In this document: piece by piece, positions 32,585-43,630 of the stretch
Layout of the letters: every line of letters begins with the position of its first letter
How positions within the stretch are numbered: position 1 is the stretch's first letter
Assembly (NCBI GenBank): GCA_021186555.1
Contig: JAJKFL010000011.1
Span: 6,640,501 to 6,704,500, forward strand
DNA from: Reticulitermes speratus
Lineage: Eukaryota; Arthropoda; Insecta; Blattodea; Rhinotermitidae
DNA length: 64,000 nt
Direction of reading: 5' to 3'
Translations under genes and position numbers: made by a program
Notes under the pieces: model-generated
Database searches by the model: none
The model's input: only the letters and a program-made list of their open reading frames with translations
What the model was told of the DNA's origin: nothing

Positions 32585-33290
32585 GTCAGTCAATAAGCCA
32601 TTACGTCTTAGCATTCATCCCACGCTGGGCTTATGACCAGACCTTTTTAACTAAATGTTCTGACCAACTGTCGTCTTAGCGCGCCCTCTATGACGAAAGG
32701 TCGGGTCTGTCCTGTATCCAGTGTCTTGGTCTTCGTCAAGTATGGAAATCTGTATCGTGAAGAAATTGGCCGCCTTTTATTGAACCCGAAGTTCTACTAT
32801 TGTTTTCTACAGAGCCTGCCAATAGCCCTTATTCTGAGCCCAATGAATCAAGCCCTTGCCTACACACCCTTCTTATTTTAGGATAGAATCAAGGGGTTAG
32901 TCGATGGCCTCTCTGCTGTAAGGTCCGTGTTCTTTCTCAGGCCAGTTCACGTGGGATGAATTGCGGATATACTGGCACTGGGATAGGATTTTCTCTGAGC
33001 TTTCTGTTTCCTCCAATGATTATCATTTTATGAGTGCTCCATACACAGTCGTTCTTGTGTCACGAACTCCATATGATCTTAGTAACTGAGAACGCAGTCG
33101 CTTTTAAGGAAGCTAACGCACGTAAAAGACACCCTAGTAATTTGTTTATATATGTTTAGGCAACAAGGAAATGTATTGCATTTTAAGACATGCTGGATTA
33201 TCTCTGTTTTATTTCCCATAAAATGCCGTTTATTTCATAATTTTATCTTTCTCCATTCAAATAATGTGTTTTTCATAATCGTGTGCTACA
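32585..33290. other. Unassigned
   Basis: No recognisable repeat or gene. Confidence 0.35.
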
Positions 33291-33296
33291 ATTTAA

Positions 33297-33500
33297 ATAC
33301 CCGCCCTGGTAGGGTAAAGGATAACGTATAGACTACGGGTTAGCCGTCGGAGAAATCGTGGTTCGACTCCAGGTAGAGAAAACAGAGCTTCTGCCCTATA
33401 AACCTTCCAGACCAGCTCTGAGCCCTTCAGAACCTCCTGCTCAATGGTACTGCGAGTCCCTTTCCTCAGGGATAAAGCAACCAAGGCGTGAACCTAGCAA
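33297..33500 (+). mobile_element. tRNA-derived SINE, C-like
   Basis: The head is CCCGCCCTGGTAGGGTAAAG with box B GTGGTTCGACTCC. The body CCAGACCAGCTCTGAGCCC and CTTTCCTCAGGGATAAAGC resembles the first half of family C. The second half is missing. Confidence 0.7.
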
Positions 33501-33982
33501 CTGACATCCATAATATATCATTTTAATATCATCATTCAATCAATTGCAAAGTCTCCAAAGTGTTCTCTTCTTAGCAGTTTTTCCGGCTAAAGTTTGTATG
33601 TATTTCGTATAGGCCCCATATGTGTTGCATGTCCCGTCCTTCTAACGTCAGCCCTCTTCATTCCTCTGTGTCGTGTAGCGTAGAACTGCCTTCAGCACTG
33701 TAATATTTTCGCTGCGACCTACGCCTTTCAACGTCTTTTCAGGTTATTATGAAAGTCCTGCATACACTCTGATTTCACAGCGTCATGGTCTGCTGACGGC
33801 AACGTGAAAGAACGTCGAAGCGCTAGGTAGCAACGTCAGATACTAAACTTCTAAAGGCAATTTGAATCTACACAACACACATTATAAGATGCCACCCGCA
33901 ACATAAAACAACATAATTTATTCATTTAAACATTCTAATAATATGTGATGAAAAATACAATTTATGAACCTACTTGTTATAT

Positions 33983-34257
33983 ACTACAAACCGGAACGTC
34001 GCGGGTTCGATTCCCGATGGTGTCATTGGGATTTTTTATTGACATAATCGTTTCGGTCGCATTATGGCCGTGGGGTCGACTCAGCCTCTAACAGAAATGA
34101 GTACCAGGAATATTTCCTGGGGGGGTAAAGGCGGCCGGTGCGTAGGACTGACAACCTTACCACCTTCATGTGCCGATTGTCTAGAAATATGGGAGCCTTA
34201 ACCTCCTGGAACCCTAAGGGCCTGTCCAGGCCTGTAATGGAATTGCTTTACCTTTTT
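33983..34257 (+). mobile_element. SINE A, 5'-shortened
   Basis: The TSD ACTTGTTATAT at 33972-33982 is matched as ACTTGTTGTAT at 34258-34268. Box B GGGTTCGATTCCC is intact, box A is lost. The body matches 54472-54769. Confidence 0.92.
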
Positions 34258-34555
34258 ACTTGTTGTATAACTTATCTGGAATAAAAATGTCATTGTGTCC
34301 AATGCTGTACATGGCTGCAAGATAACAAGGAAAACATTTTTTAAAATATGTAGCTTATGTTTCACATATTTCTAAAAAAAGACCCTCATTCACACTTGCT
34401 GAAGCTCGATAAGACACTGTTTGAAGTAAATCCGTTTGTTCCACATCCAACTTTATATTGCAGTAACTTCTTGCACAAAAAATGGCGCGTAATTTCTAAT
34501 GTTCTTTTCTTCTAAACAGAATGCGGACAGAAACGTAACATAGATATACTATTTC

Positions 34556-34965
34556 ACACTGTTGACACCGCTCCCATCATAGTACACATCATATCTACAA
34601 TGTACAGCTTCGACTCCCCACAAGACACACATATCATACAGATAGTACACTTCGCTCCCCACAAGACACACATATCATACAGATAGTACACTTCGCTCCC
34701 CACAAGACCAATATCATCAGAGTACACTTCGACTCCACACAAGACACAATATCATACAGATAGTACACTTCGCTCCCCACAAGACACACATATCATACAG
34801 ATAGTACACTTCGCTCCCCACAAGACACACATATCATACAGATAGTACACTTCGCTCCCCACAAGACACACATATCATACAGATAGTACACTTCGCTCCC
34901 CACAAGACACACATATCATACATGAAGTACACTTCAGCTCCCCACTAAGATCACACAGTATCATA
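34556..34965. repeat. 41-bp minisatellite, about 10 copies
   Basis: The unit is ATCATACAGATAGTACACTT plus CGCTCCCCACAAGACACACAT. Central copies are identical; edge copies are diverged or shortened. The small ORF 34554-34742 is an artefact of the array. Confidence 0.97.
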
Positions 34966-35325
34966 CTTTTCCAACTAATTTACAACATTTCTACAAGATT
35001 TACACTTACATATTAATAACAGTCTACAAGTACTTTAAACTATTATAAAACTTTTAAAAAATTTTAACAAATTTAATTATAATAAAAGTTTTATGTGCCG
35101 TTAGACTATTTAAAATCATTGTTAGTTGTTAAATTTCGAAATACTTAGAAAACACAGTTAAAAAAATATCAAACTTTGCATGCACGAAGAAATTAAGGGC
35201 AGTATCAATTAGGGGAACGCCTATTATCACTGGGTTGGGAATCTGTTGTATTCCATGAGACATGTAAAAAATAATGTATATAATTTTCCTGTTGTTTTAT
35301 GTGGATATGGCACTTCATCTCTTAA
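34966..35325. other. Unassigned AT-rich flank
   Basis: No recognisable repeat or gene. Confidence 0.35.
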
Positions 35326-35329
35326 AAAA

Positions 35330-35965
35330 TGGAAAACATAGGCTGAGTGTGTTTCAGAATGTGATGCTGAGGAAAATTTTGGAGCCAAAGAAAGAAGAGT
35401 AGGTAGGAGGCTTGACGGAGTTGTACATTGAAGTAAATTGTAAAAGGTTCTGACGACGGTACGTAAAATTGTGAACTAATGGGTTTTTGGACTTTGTCCA
35501 TCGTCCGGAAATCTAAAATAACTCGATAACACTACGTTTCGGAAGGTGGATCCAGCTTCCGAAACGTAGTGTTATCGAGTTATTTTAGATTTCCGGATGA
35601 TGGACAAAGTCCAAAAACACATTAGTTCACAATGTTTAATGAAGTGCTTCATACTTTGTGTACTTCGCCAAATATTACTCGGGTAATTAAATAAAGGAGA
35701 TGGAGATGGGCAGAGCACGTGGAATGCATGCGTGAGGAAAGGAATGCCAGCAGGTTGTGCTGGGCAAACCTGAAGAAATATGGCCACTTGGAAACCTATA
35801 GGTAGTTGGAGGAATAATTTTAAAATGGATCTTAATAGAATAGAATCAGACGGCTGTAGACTGGATTGATGTGGCTCAGGACAGGCACAAGTGGCTGTCT
35901 GTTGTGAACACGGTAATGAACCTTCGGGTTCTACAAAATGACGAGAATTTCTTAAGTGTCCGAGA
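35330..35965 (+). mobile_element. RTE-like LINE fragment, interrupted
   Basis: ATAGGCTGAGTGTGTTTCAG, TTGGAGCCAAAGAAAGAAG, TTCGCCAAATATTACTCGGG, GGAGATGGGCAGAGCACGTG and GGTAATGAACCTTCGGGTTC follow the same order as in 41747-42674 reversed. The reading frame is broken and a palindromic element (35468-35633) lies inside. Confidence 0.8.
35468..35633. mobile_element. 166-bp palindromic foldback
   Basis: Arms of about 80 bp are near-perfect inverted copies (ATTGTGAACTAATG... and ...CATTAGTTCACAAT), meeting at GGAAGGTGGATCCAGCTTCC. Each arm has TTCCGAAACGTAGTG, like the 3' half of the hammerhead-like motif. The CTGANGA half is missing, probably lost with the core. It interrupts the LINE at 35330. 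Confidence 0.85.
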
Positions 35966-35969
35966 AACT

Positions 35970-36645
35970 CCTAGATATTCAGAAGAAATATCTGATCGCA
36001 GGAGTTATTTACACACATACACACACACATACACACATGTATATATATACATAATTACATACGTGAACATATATTCGATTTTAACCATTGAATCAATCAA
36101 TAAAAAACCGCTTGACCACTTCGTCTTTTGTCGGCAATGTCTCGTACAGATGTCGCCTGGTGTTATTCAATATTGAAGTACAATCGACGCATCTTATTCA
36201 TATAAAAATTGTTCTAGAGAACGCGTATCATGAGTAGGAGTTGAATACGGACACCAAACTGACTCCTAAATTAGCGCCATTAAACTTGCAATGATTTTTA
36301 TCTGCAGACAATGGCTTTCCAGAGGCTGTCGATCAATTAAATGTGTGTCGTCATAAATTGTCACATTCTCATCAGCTGCGAGCTTTTTTTTTTGTCGCAA
36401 TTTCGTGTTCACTTCGCCTACCAGAAAACGATTCTTTAAACATTTTTTGGAAGATATTTAATCGACGTTCACTTTAGTCTTATTCCTACAAGCGAGTTCC
36501 AAGGCTGATATTTGTGAAATTAGTTACGTCCGATAGATAATTTGGCTAAGCGGAAATGTGTCTTGTAGCAAGAAATGTATGATTCCTGAATATAAAGTGA
36601 AAGGTTTATTGAACGTAAATTTTTGAACGCCGAAAAGGAAGTAAA
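35970..36645. other. Unassigned; short (AC)n tract
   Basis: (CACA)n is at 36012-36040. Nothing else is recognisable. Confidence 0.35.
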
Positions 36646-36649
36646 AATA

Positions 36650-37170
36650 AGATTTTAAAGATTAGTTTTTCACCTGGGACCTGTTGTAGGTACGTTCGTA
36701 AAATTTCGAAAAGCGACAACTAGCTTTGTGTTCGTCCGTCCACATGGCACAACGCGGTTCCCACTGGACGGATTTTCATGAAATTTGATATTTCATTATC
36801 TTTCGAAAATCTGCTGAGAACGTTCAAGTTTCATTAAAATCCAACAAGAAGGAGGGTACTTTACATGAAGACCTATGTATATTTATCATAATACTAAGTA
36901 CCTCGCTGAATTCTTCTTAGAATGAGAATTATTTCAGACAACAGTTGTAAATAAAATCAAAACACACATTGTAATTTCCAATATTTTTTTCAGAAAATCG
37001 TGCCGTTTATGAGATAATGTGGAAAAATATGATACAGCCAGACAGGCCACAGATGACAATATAATACGGCGCATGCGCTTTGCATGCTGGATAAATAAGG
37101 CTACAGACACACACTCAGAATATATAATACTTATTGCTATTCCACGGCAACAACAATGACGCGAACGCGC
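36650..37170 (-). repeat. Interspersed repeat family P
   Basis: CGAAAATC, GTGCCGTTTATGAGATAATG, CAGGCCACAGATGACAATAT and GCATGCTGGATAAATAAGG are reversed matches of 21590-21690. TTCGTCCGTCCACATGGC and CCCACTGGACGGATTTTCAT resemble 57070-57120. Confidence 0.7.
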
Positions 37171-37174
37171 CTCA

Positions 37175-37610
37175 GTGTTACATTTATACGTACACTGCCT
37201 CTCTTGCTTCATACTAGTGCAGTTTTTTTTTTTTTGCGAAAATTGTCTAAGATTGAGTAAAATTTCTCAGAAAGGAAAGCATTATTCTCGATTTTGAGCC
37301 AAACGTAACAGAGGATTTTAAAGACACTAAAGAATCTAAGGAAATATTAAGAAAGAAAATGCAGCGTATGAATAATTCACTCCATGAGGCACGTTCTATT
37401 TTGAGAACTTCTATCATGCCCTCAGTTGGTCAAGATATTTCGCGCCTTTCATGGATCTGCCTTTTTTAATATCGTACAACTGGTCCGTATCTTGAGTCAC
37501 ACAGTTCGATTCCAGAGCCACATGTCCTAGTTCTCTGAGATAATTTAACATTATCTCCCTATCTGTCTCAATATTCCAAGTTATAGTCTTAATTCACCGT
37601 GTATTTTTAT
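37175..37610. other. Unassigned
   Basis: No recognisable repeat or gene. Confidence 0.35.
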
Positions 37611-37617
37611 TATTCTA

Positions 37618-37790
37618 GACATTCACCAACAAAATGCACAAATCGCTAACAAGGTGCAATCAGCCCCTTATCATAGTCAAACTCTACACATGTTTCGGCT
37701 CTCTAAAAGCCGAAACATGTGTAGGATTTGACTATGATAAGGGGCTGATTGCACCTTGTTGGCGATTTGTGCATTTTGTTGGTGAATGTC
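37618..37790. mobile_element. 173-bp palindromic foldback, hammerhead 3' halves
   Basis: The left arm GACATTCACCAACAAAATGC... and right arm ...GCATTTTGTTGGTGAATGTC pair over about 83 bp with two mismatches and a loop of about 7 nt (CTCTAAA). Both arms contain AGCCGAAACATGTGTAG, the 3' box, short helix III and cleavage region of the hammerhead-like motif. The CTGANGA box is absent. Confidence 0.88.
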
Positions 37791-37799
37791 TAAAATTCC

Positions 37800-38960
37800 A
37801 AGTTATGTTATCCTTCATGTATCCTACCCCATGTGCTCTACATGCCACGCTCTTTCCCCCTTTCTGATTTAATTACCGTAACACACTTTCTTAAAGGATG
37901 GAAATCATGAAATGTCTTATTATGTAGTGCTTTCTATCCTCGCTTTACTTCCTCCCACTTACGCCTAAATATTCTCCTCTGTACTGGTTTCTCAAAGATG
38001 ATCCATCCACTCACGATGAGATAAAAATTTCACATACATACACAGCAAAACAAAATTGTATTTTTATGTAGTTACGCGTTTTGTTAGGAACAAGGCAACA
38101 GACTTTTAACAAATTTAACCTAGTATTCGATTATTAAGTAAAGCTGTAATTTTTATGTGTAGTGATAATGTGTGCATTAAATTTCTTAACGCGATTTATA
38201 TGTGAATATATATTGCGTAACTGTATTGGTTCTGCTATTATTCTTGTCTTATATGATACAATAATGCATAATATTACATTGCCTGTAATATTATAGGCAC
38301 TGAATTTCATGACGTACTGGAACGATTGCGTCTTTTTATGTGTTTTTTTTTTTCCACATTCATCTGACGAAGAATTTTCGTGCTCAAGCTTTGAAAGCCT
38401 GCCTTTCTTTACTTTTGGCAGTGCGGTGTACACAGTACAGTGCGATTTGACAGCATTTCTATTCTCGTAAGTCACGACTTGGTTCTGACATTTCGACAAC
38501 ACTTGCTGTAGCTCCCAGCAATTGGCGCCAGCTTGCACATGGCAGAGTTAGGAATAAATTACCATCCGGCTAAATACATTCGCGAGTACCATCAACTTAT
38601 AAATGAACAATATTAATAAAACTGGTTTAATTGCGTTACATAGCTATTCCATCCCGCACTAGATATTTGTCGAGGTCTATTACCCGGCAGAAAGCTCTGT
38701 CTTCGGCATTTTGTTTCTGCAGCTCCACGTTACGAGCACAGGGAATCCCCTATTTACGACGGAGACCCGTTCCAAAGACCATGCAATAAGTCGACGTTGT
38801 CTTTAAGTCGGAAATACTTTATACATAGACATCGACTGTCTACCAGTAAACTAGTAAAATGTAAACAGAAATGAGACACGCAAATAGAGTCCTGTAAAAT
38901 TTCACGTTGTATTCACCGTGCATCTTGTTAACTAATTTTTAATAACTATTAATTTTTATT
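37800..38960. other. Unassigned apart from ORF 38134-38538
   Basis: No repeat recognised. The region includes one open frame longer than background, listed separately. Confidence 0.3.
38134..38538 (-). CDS. Hypothetical ORF, 134 codons
   Basis: One of the longest non-repeat open frames in the window. The N-terminal half is hydrophilic, with NCWELQQVLSKCQNQVVTYE and a lysine-rich GKKKTHKKTQ; the C-terminal half is neutral and ends in HIITTHKNYSFT. I recognise no domain, signal peptide or membrane segment. The KKK part comes from a T-run in the DNA. It could be an exon, an old transposon remnant or chance. Confidence 0.12.
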   Translation of the reverse strand: MQAGANCWELQQVLSKCQNQVVTYENRNAVKSHCTVYTALPKVKKGRLSKLEHENSSSDECGKKKTHKKTQSFQYVMKFSAYNITGNVILCIIVSYKTRIIAEPIQLRNIYSHINRVKKFNAHIITTHKNYSFT

Positions 38961-38967
38961 AACTAAG

Positions 38968-39436
38968 TTTTATTAAACCAACATATGCACTATTTTCTTA
39001 TAACCAAGTCAATCACCCCTACATATGTTTCGGCCTATAACAGTCCATCTTCAGGGGGTCAAAGTTTTTTACATAGACTTTACATCTGTTGTTCAATTTT
39101 AAAAAAGTTAGTACATCCACATACAAGTAAAATAAACCTTAGTCCCAATGGATTTAGGTATTATTTCTTTCAGCTGTAAATTCCTAGGGAATGTGTTTAC
39201 ATAAAAGGCTAAAATTATATATCTGTTGTTATATATAAATTAAAGGCAGTCCGGTCTTGTATGCAGTTATCACAAGGATGTTGAAGTTTTCCTGTGTTAT
39301 GTTGTACGAGTTGTGCGTTGTGTACTGCGCCGGCTGGTTGCGTTGTGACTAGTGTTTGGCCTGTTATAGGCCGAAACGTATGTAGGGGTGATTGACTTGG
39401 TTATAAGAATACAGTGCACATGTTGGTCTAATAAAA
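38968..39436. mobile_element. Foldback element with hammerhead-like ends
   Basis: Inverted arms share CCAACATATGCACT..., TTATAACCAAGTCAATCACC and CCCTACATATGTTTCGGCC. The left motif (minus, 39060-39015) is CCCC, CTGAAGA, T, GG...CC, GAAAC, ATATGT, A, GGGG, with a weakened helix II. The right copy keeps GGCC-TGTTATA-GGCC, GAAACGTATGTAGGGG but has lost CTGANGA. The interior is non-coding. Confidence 0.7.
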
Positions 39437-39456
39437 TTTTTAATTAGAGTCCTGTA

Positions 39457-39721
39457 CTTTTTTTTCCAAAGGCGCAACAGCCCCTAGTGGGTCAAGACCT
39501 CCTCATTATCTAGGCTTCACGATCACACTCATTTTAGACACAACACACTCGGTAGGGTTCCCCTGGACGAGTGATCAGCCCGACGCAAAGAACTCTACCT
39601 GAAAAGAACACAACACTCACAAGAGACAGACATCCATGCCCCCGGCGGGATTCGAACCCACGATCTCAGCAAGCGAACGGCCGCAGACCCACGCCTTAGA
39701 CGGCGCGGCCACTGGGATAAC
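39457..39721 (-). mobile_element. SINE B
   Basis: The TSD AGAGTCCTGTA is at 39446-39456 and 39722-39732. Box B GGGATTCGAACCCACGATC (reversed) and box A CCTTAGACGGCGCGGCCAC are intact, with a body as in 10002. It lies just outside the foldback element. Confidence 0.93.
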
Positions 39722-39734
39722 AGAGTCCTGTATA

Positions 39735-40900
39735 CAGCATCGTAATAAACTGACAAAAAAAGAAAAAGACGTTGGACACAAAATCGACTCATACGCGTAC
39801 ATATTTCGTCGACCAGTCGCGGAGCTTACCGAATGTATCATGCTCGTAAGTATGTGTGGTCGTAAGTCGATGGTGTAGCAAGTCGAAGAGCGCCTGTAAG
39901 TTCACGATGGAAAAAAAAAGGCGAGATTTATGCATCAAACTTCAGCGAATTGATTAAAACTGGTGACGAGATTTCACGTTTGTCTCTGGCTGTCGCGTAA
40001 TTACAGTTTCATTACTGACTTTGATATATTAATTCAACATTCTGGATTTCGAAATTACATGTTTCCGCTGATTGTGTTTAATAAAATTCAACAATTAGAA
40101 TAATAGATGGATATAAGAGCAGAAAGTGAATTAACTATGGATTTAGACTCTCACGGCTGTGAGTATAAAGGTCATAGTGGGATGTGACACCGTGTAGTTT
40201 AGTACCTAAAATAAAGGTGGAAACAACTGATTTCTCTGAACGTTGATACCAATCTGTCAAATTACATGCGTCTGTTTCCATAAAACTTTAATCTAGAAGT
40301 GAAGACATCGTATTTTGTATGAGACCTCAGTTTTATAGATTTCAATATAGGCCTAATATGCCTAAGACATTCCTCTGTTTATTATAATTGAGGTCAATTT
40401 GCATTGATTCAAAATCGATTTAAAATTTTGTCTACTTCAAAAGCCAATTTTAAGCCAATATTATAAGTTAGATGTACTATTTCATCCCTTAAAATGAAAT
40501 GTGCTTAGCGCTATATCTATATTGGCATAAGTTTTCATTAAAAATTAATATTTTTATTTTATTGTATGGATAAAGAAACGTGTCTCATATGGTAGATATA
40601 ACAAGTAGGAGACGGAAAAATGTGATGAATTAAAAAAAGGGGTTTACATACGTATATCCGTGAACCTTTATATTACGGAACATTGTATTCATGAGGCACA
40701 ATCTGTATATATTTCCAGTTCTATTTACTGACGGTAGGCCACGTTACATATCATTTTTTGAGAAATTAAAAAAAAAATTTGTGTTATGCAGGCCGGAGGG
40801 CGTATTGTGAAGATATAATTCTATTTATTCTTAACCACGACACTTGATATTTTTGTCAGCTTCAGGCTCCGGACGCTTCACGCCAAGGAAAGATCTCCCT
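39735..40900. other. Unassigned; possible SINE C scrap near 40835
   Basis: ATTCTTAACCACGACACTTG at 40829-40848 resembles a diverged reversed SINE C body. Otherwise nothing. Confidence 0.35.
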
Positions 40901-40914
40901 GTAAGCATTAAGTA

Positions 40915-41096
40915 AAGGTAAAGGTAAAACAACCCCATTACAGGCCTAGACAGGCCCTGAGGGTCCAAAAGGTTGAAGCTCCCAGATTTGTAGACAATCG
41001 GCAGATGAAGGTGGTAAGGTTGTCAGCCCTACGCACCGGCCGCCTTTACCCCTTTAGTAGCGTAGTGCCTCAACCAACTACGCCACCGCGCGTCCC
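40915..41096 (-). mobile_element. SINE A with internal deletion
   Basis: The TSD GTAAGCATTAAGTA is at 40901-40914 and 41097-41110. The body (CAGGCCTAGACAGGCCC, GTTGTCAGCCCTACGCACCG) and box A end (CAACCAACTACGCCACCGCG) are present. About 110 bp including box B is missing. Since box B is needed for transcription, either the deletion followed insertion or another copy was the source. Confidence 0.92.
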
Positions 41097-41109
41097 GTAA
41101 GCATTAAGT

Positions 41110-41690
41110 AGATGGCTTGTAAAGCCAGAACTCCGAGCTAGACGTTTTGAGAAAGTAAAGCTGTTTTACTTCTGTCAGGAATCGAAAAAACGAATTTCCA
41201 ATTGTCCAGTCGGTAGCCTAGTCAGTGGGCAAAAAAGTGGACCAGTTTGTTCAAGGGTATCTCTCTCTCCACCTTCCTTCAAGTAAAATAGCGCTGTGTA
41301 TTCCACATATATTTACATAATGTTCTGTTAAAGACATTTCTTTATGTGTTCAGACTTCAGTAACCTGTTCACCCACTCTGTGGCACTCTCCTCCTGTTAG
41401 TGTCAAACGTTCCGTTTTTTATCTGCTGTTTTTCAATTACAACTTCTATGCAGTAGACACGATACTGATCTGTCGCGTGCTCTCTATCCATGTTGCTGGC
41501 AGCAGTGTGTTCTGTTGTAATAATTATGATAGAATAAATAAACAGGTCTAAAATTTGAATAACCGGAATGATTCTCTAAATTACATACATATTACGTCAG
41601 ATAACCTTCGTAACTGCAGTCATCTCCAGTGTAACCATATTCCGCTGTCAACACAGGTCTCAAAAAATTTTAAAGAGAATTAGTGTCATT
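41110..41690. other. Unassigned
   Basis: No recognisable repeat or gene. Confidence 0.35.
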
Positions 41691-41746
41691 AAATTTGACT
41701 ATAGCCTGTGTTTTAAAATTATTAAAATGTAAAAAACAAACTACCT

Positions 41747-42674
41747 AACTAACTAACTAAACTAACTCCATGGAGCAGAGACCTTCTTGAGGAGCTAACA
41801 GGTCGTCAGCTAGTCAAGAAATTCCCCGCGTTTTATGGAACCCGAAGGTTCATTACCGCACTCACAAGAGCCCGCCACCTGTCCCTATCCTGAGCCATAT
41901 CAATCCAGTCCATGTCCCCCCATCCCACTTCTTGGAGATCCATTTTAATATTATCATCCCATCTACGCCTGGGTCTTTCAAGTGGTCTCCTTCCCTCAGG
42001 TCTCCCCACCAAAACCCTGTATGCACCTCTCCCTCACCCATACATGCTACATGCCCCGCCTACCCCATTATTCTCGATTTGATCACCCGAATATTTGGTG
42101 ATGAGTACAGATCATTAAGTTCCTCCTTATGTAGTATTCTCCACTCCCCTGTTACCTCGTCCCTCTTAGGCCCAAATATCCTCCTCAGCACCCTATTCTC
42201 GAACACCCTCAGCCTATGTTCCTCCCTCAGTGTGAAAGACCAAGTCTCACACCCATACAAAACAACAGGCAAAATGATAGTTCTGTGCATCTTAATCTTT
42301 GTATTTTTGGATAGCAAACTGGAAGACACAAGATCCTGCACCGAATGATAACAAGCATTCCCCGACTTCAATCTGCTCTTAATTTCTTCCTGAATGGAAT
42401 TTCGATTTGTTAGGTTGTTCCCAGATATTTGAACTCTTCCACCCTTTCAAAGGATTTATTATCTAACTTTATGTTGTGATTTTGTACTGCATTCTGATTG
42501 CGAGACATGACCATGTACTTAGTTTTCTCAGCATTTACTTCTAGACCAATCTCCTTACTAGCGACTACCAAAGTTTCTGTGTTTTTCCTTATAACATGTA
42601 CACTTCCACCCAATATATTTACATCATCAGCATAAACTAGAAGCTGATGTGTACCATTCAATTTCAAGCCCTCT
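41747..42674 (-). mobile_element. RTE-like LINE with unusually long flanking duplication
   Basis: Direct repeats of 56-59 bp (41691-41746 and 42675-42733, starting AAATTTGAC) flank the element. The 3' end carries an (AGTT)n tail on the minus strand. The 5' end is truncated within the RT domain. It is the best-preserved copy of the family in the window. Confidence 0.88.
41815..42674 (-). pseudogene. LINE reverse transcriptase, C-terminal part
   Basis: Read on the minus strand, GLKLNGTHQLLVYADDVNIL contains the catalytic YADD. It is followed by AEKTKYMVMSRNQN, ERVEEFKYLGTT and, after a frameshift near 42410, [20 protein letters not shown]. Then come [20 protein letters not shown] and [19 protein letters not shown] with [12 protein letters not shown]. 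The palm and thumb regions and the family's C-terminal tail are recognisable; fingers, endonuclease and 5' parts are missing. Confidence 0.9.
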
Positions 42675-42734
42675 AAATTTGACCATAGCCTGTGTTTTAA
42701 AATTATTAAAAATATAAAAAACAAACATTACCTA

Positions 42735-43380
42735 AAACACGAAATTTCGGGAACGGGAACTGTTCCTGTCTTTGGGCTGAAATAATAAGACAATTCGCTG
42801 TGTCCTACAGGCAAGGCTTCTCTTGACTTTTGGACTTAAGTTTTATGTATTATTTCTTTTCATTGCGTTTATAAATTTTTAATCACCAAATGTTGGGAAA
42901 AGTACATGAAGCTGATAATCTTAAAAGTGATACACCACCGACAGATTCTTATGGAACACGTCTCGTCTTTTGTCATGCCTGCAGTCTATACTCGAAATCA
43001 TTTTCCAAAATTTGCTGCCTTGCTCATAATGTCATAAAGTGATTTGAAATGAGATCCTTCCAAAGTTTAAATTTGTTGTCGAAAGCATGAAATATGTGTG
43101 GCTGTTTCTAAACTATCATTTATACTGTGGTCGAAAATCGTCAAATGTGCTGTGTGCGAGGAAGCGTTTTTATGATACAGATGCTGCTCTTCCGACAAGA
43201 GATTGTTTTTGAAGGGTATTTCAAACATATTTGATTACTTATTTAAAGCAAAATAAATAATTTATTTTACTTTAAATAAGTAACTAGATCAGCTAGTAAT
43301 ACGTTCATATCTGATCACCAGAAAACGGGACAAAATCAGACTAAAGTTATAAAAATAATCCTTCGAAATTATGACAACTC
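42735..43380. other. Unassigned
   Basis: No recognised repeat, apart from TTTACTTTAAATAAG-type inverted words near 43240-43280. Confidence 0.35.
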
Positions 43381-43630
43381 CAAATATTTGGGAACGACAG
43401 TAAAAGGTAAAAATAAAATTCTCCCTAGAACAGGCCACAAAGGCCCAGAGGGGAAGTAGAGGTATAGCTCCACCCTTTCTTTTACTCTGGTACTAGATGA
43501 GGGTGGGTGGTTAACTCCACGCCCCGGCCACTTTACCCCTGGAAAAGATAACCGGTACCCATTTTATAGGAGGGTGGGTGGGCCCTAGGGCCGGTCTGGA
43601 CGGGTGCAGAAAATCTCGCCCCACCGGGAT

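Noticed and set aside
34554..34742. Cysteine-rich small protein resembling a secreted peptide or toxin
   Set aside because: Lies wholly in a 41-bp minisatellite with a period not divisible by 3; the cysteines come from the repeat, and there is no signal peptide.
34556..34965. CRISPR array
   Set aside because: Uniform 41-bp tandem units without variable spacers.
36990..37100. Inverted match to 21590-21690 read as TIRs of one giant element
   Set aside because: The two copies are 15 kb apart with unrelated elements between, and a third partial copy exists at 56990, so they are dispersed repeats.
41932..42348. 138-codon plus-strand ORF
   Set aside because: Antisense to the LINE reverse transcriptase region, which has the recognisable motifs on the minus strand.
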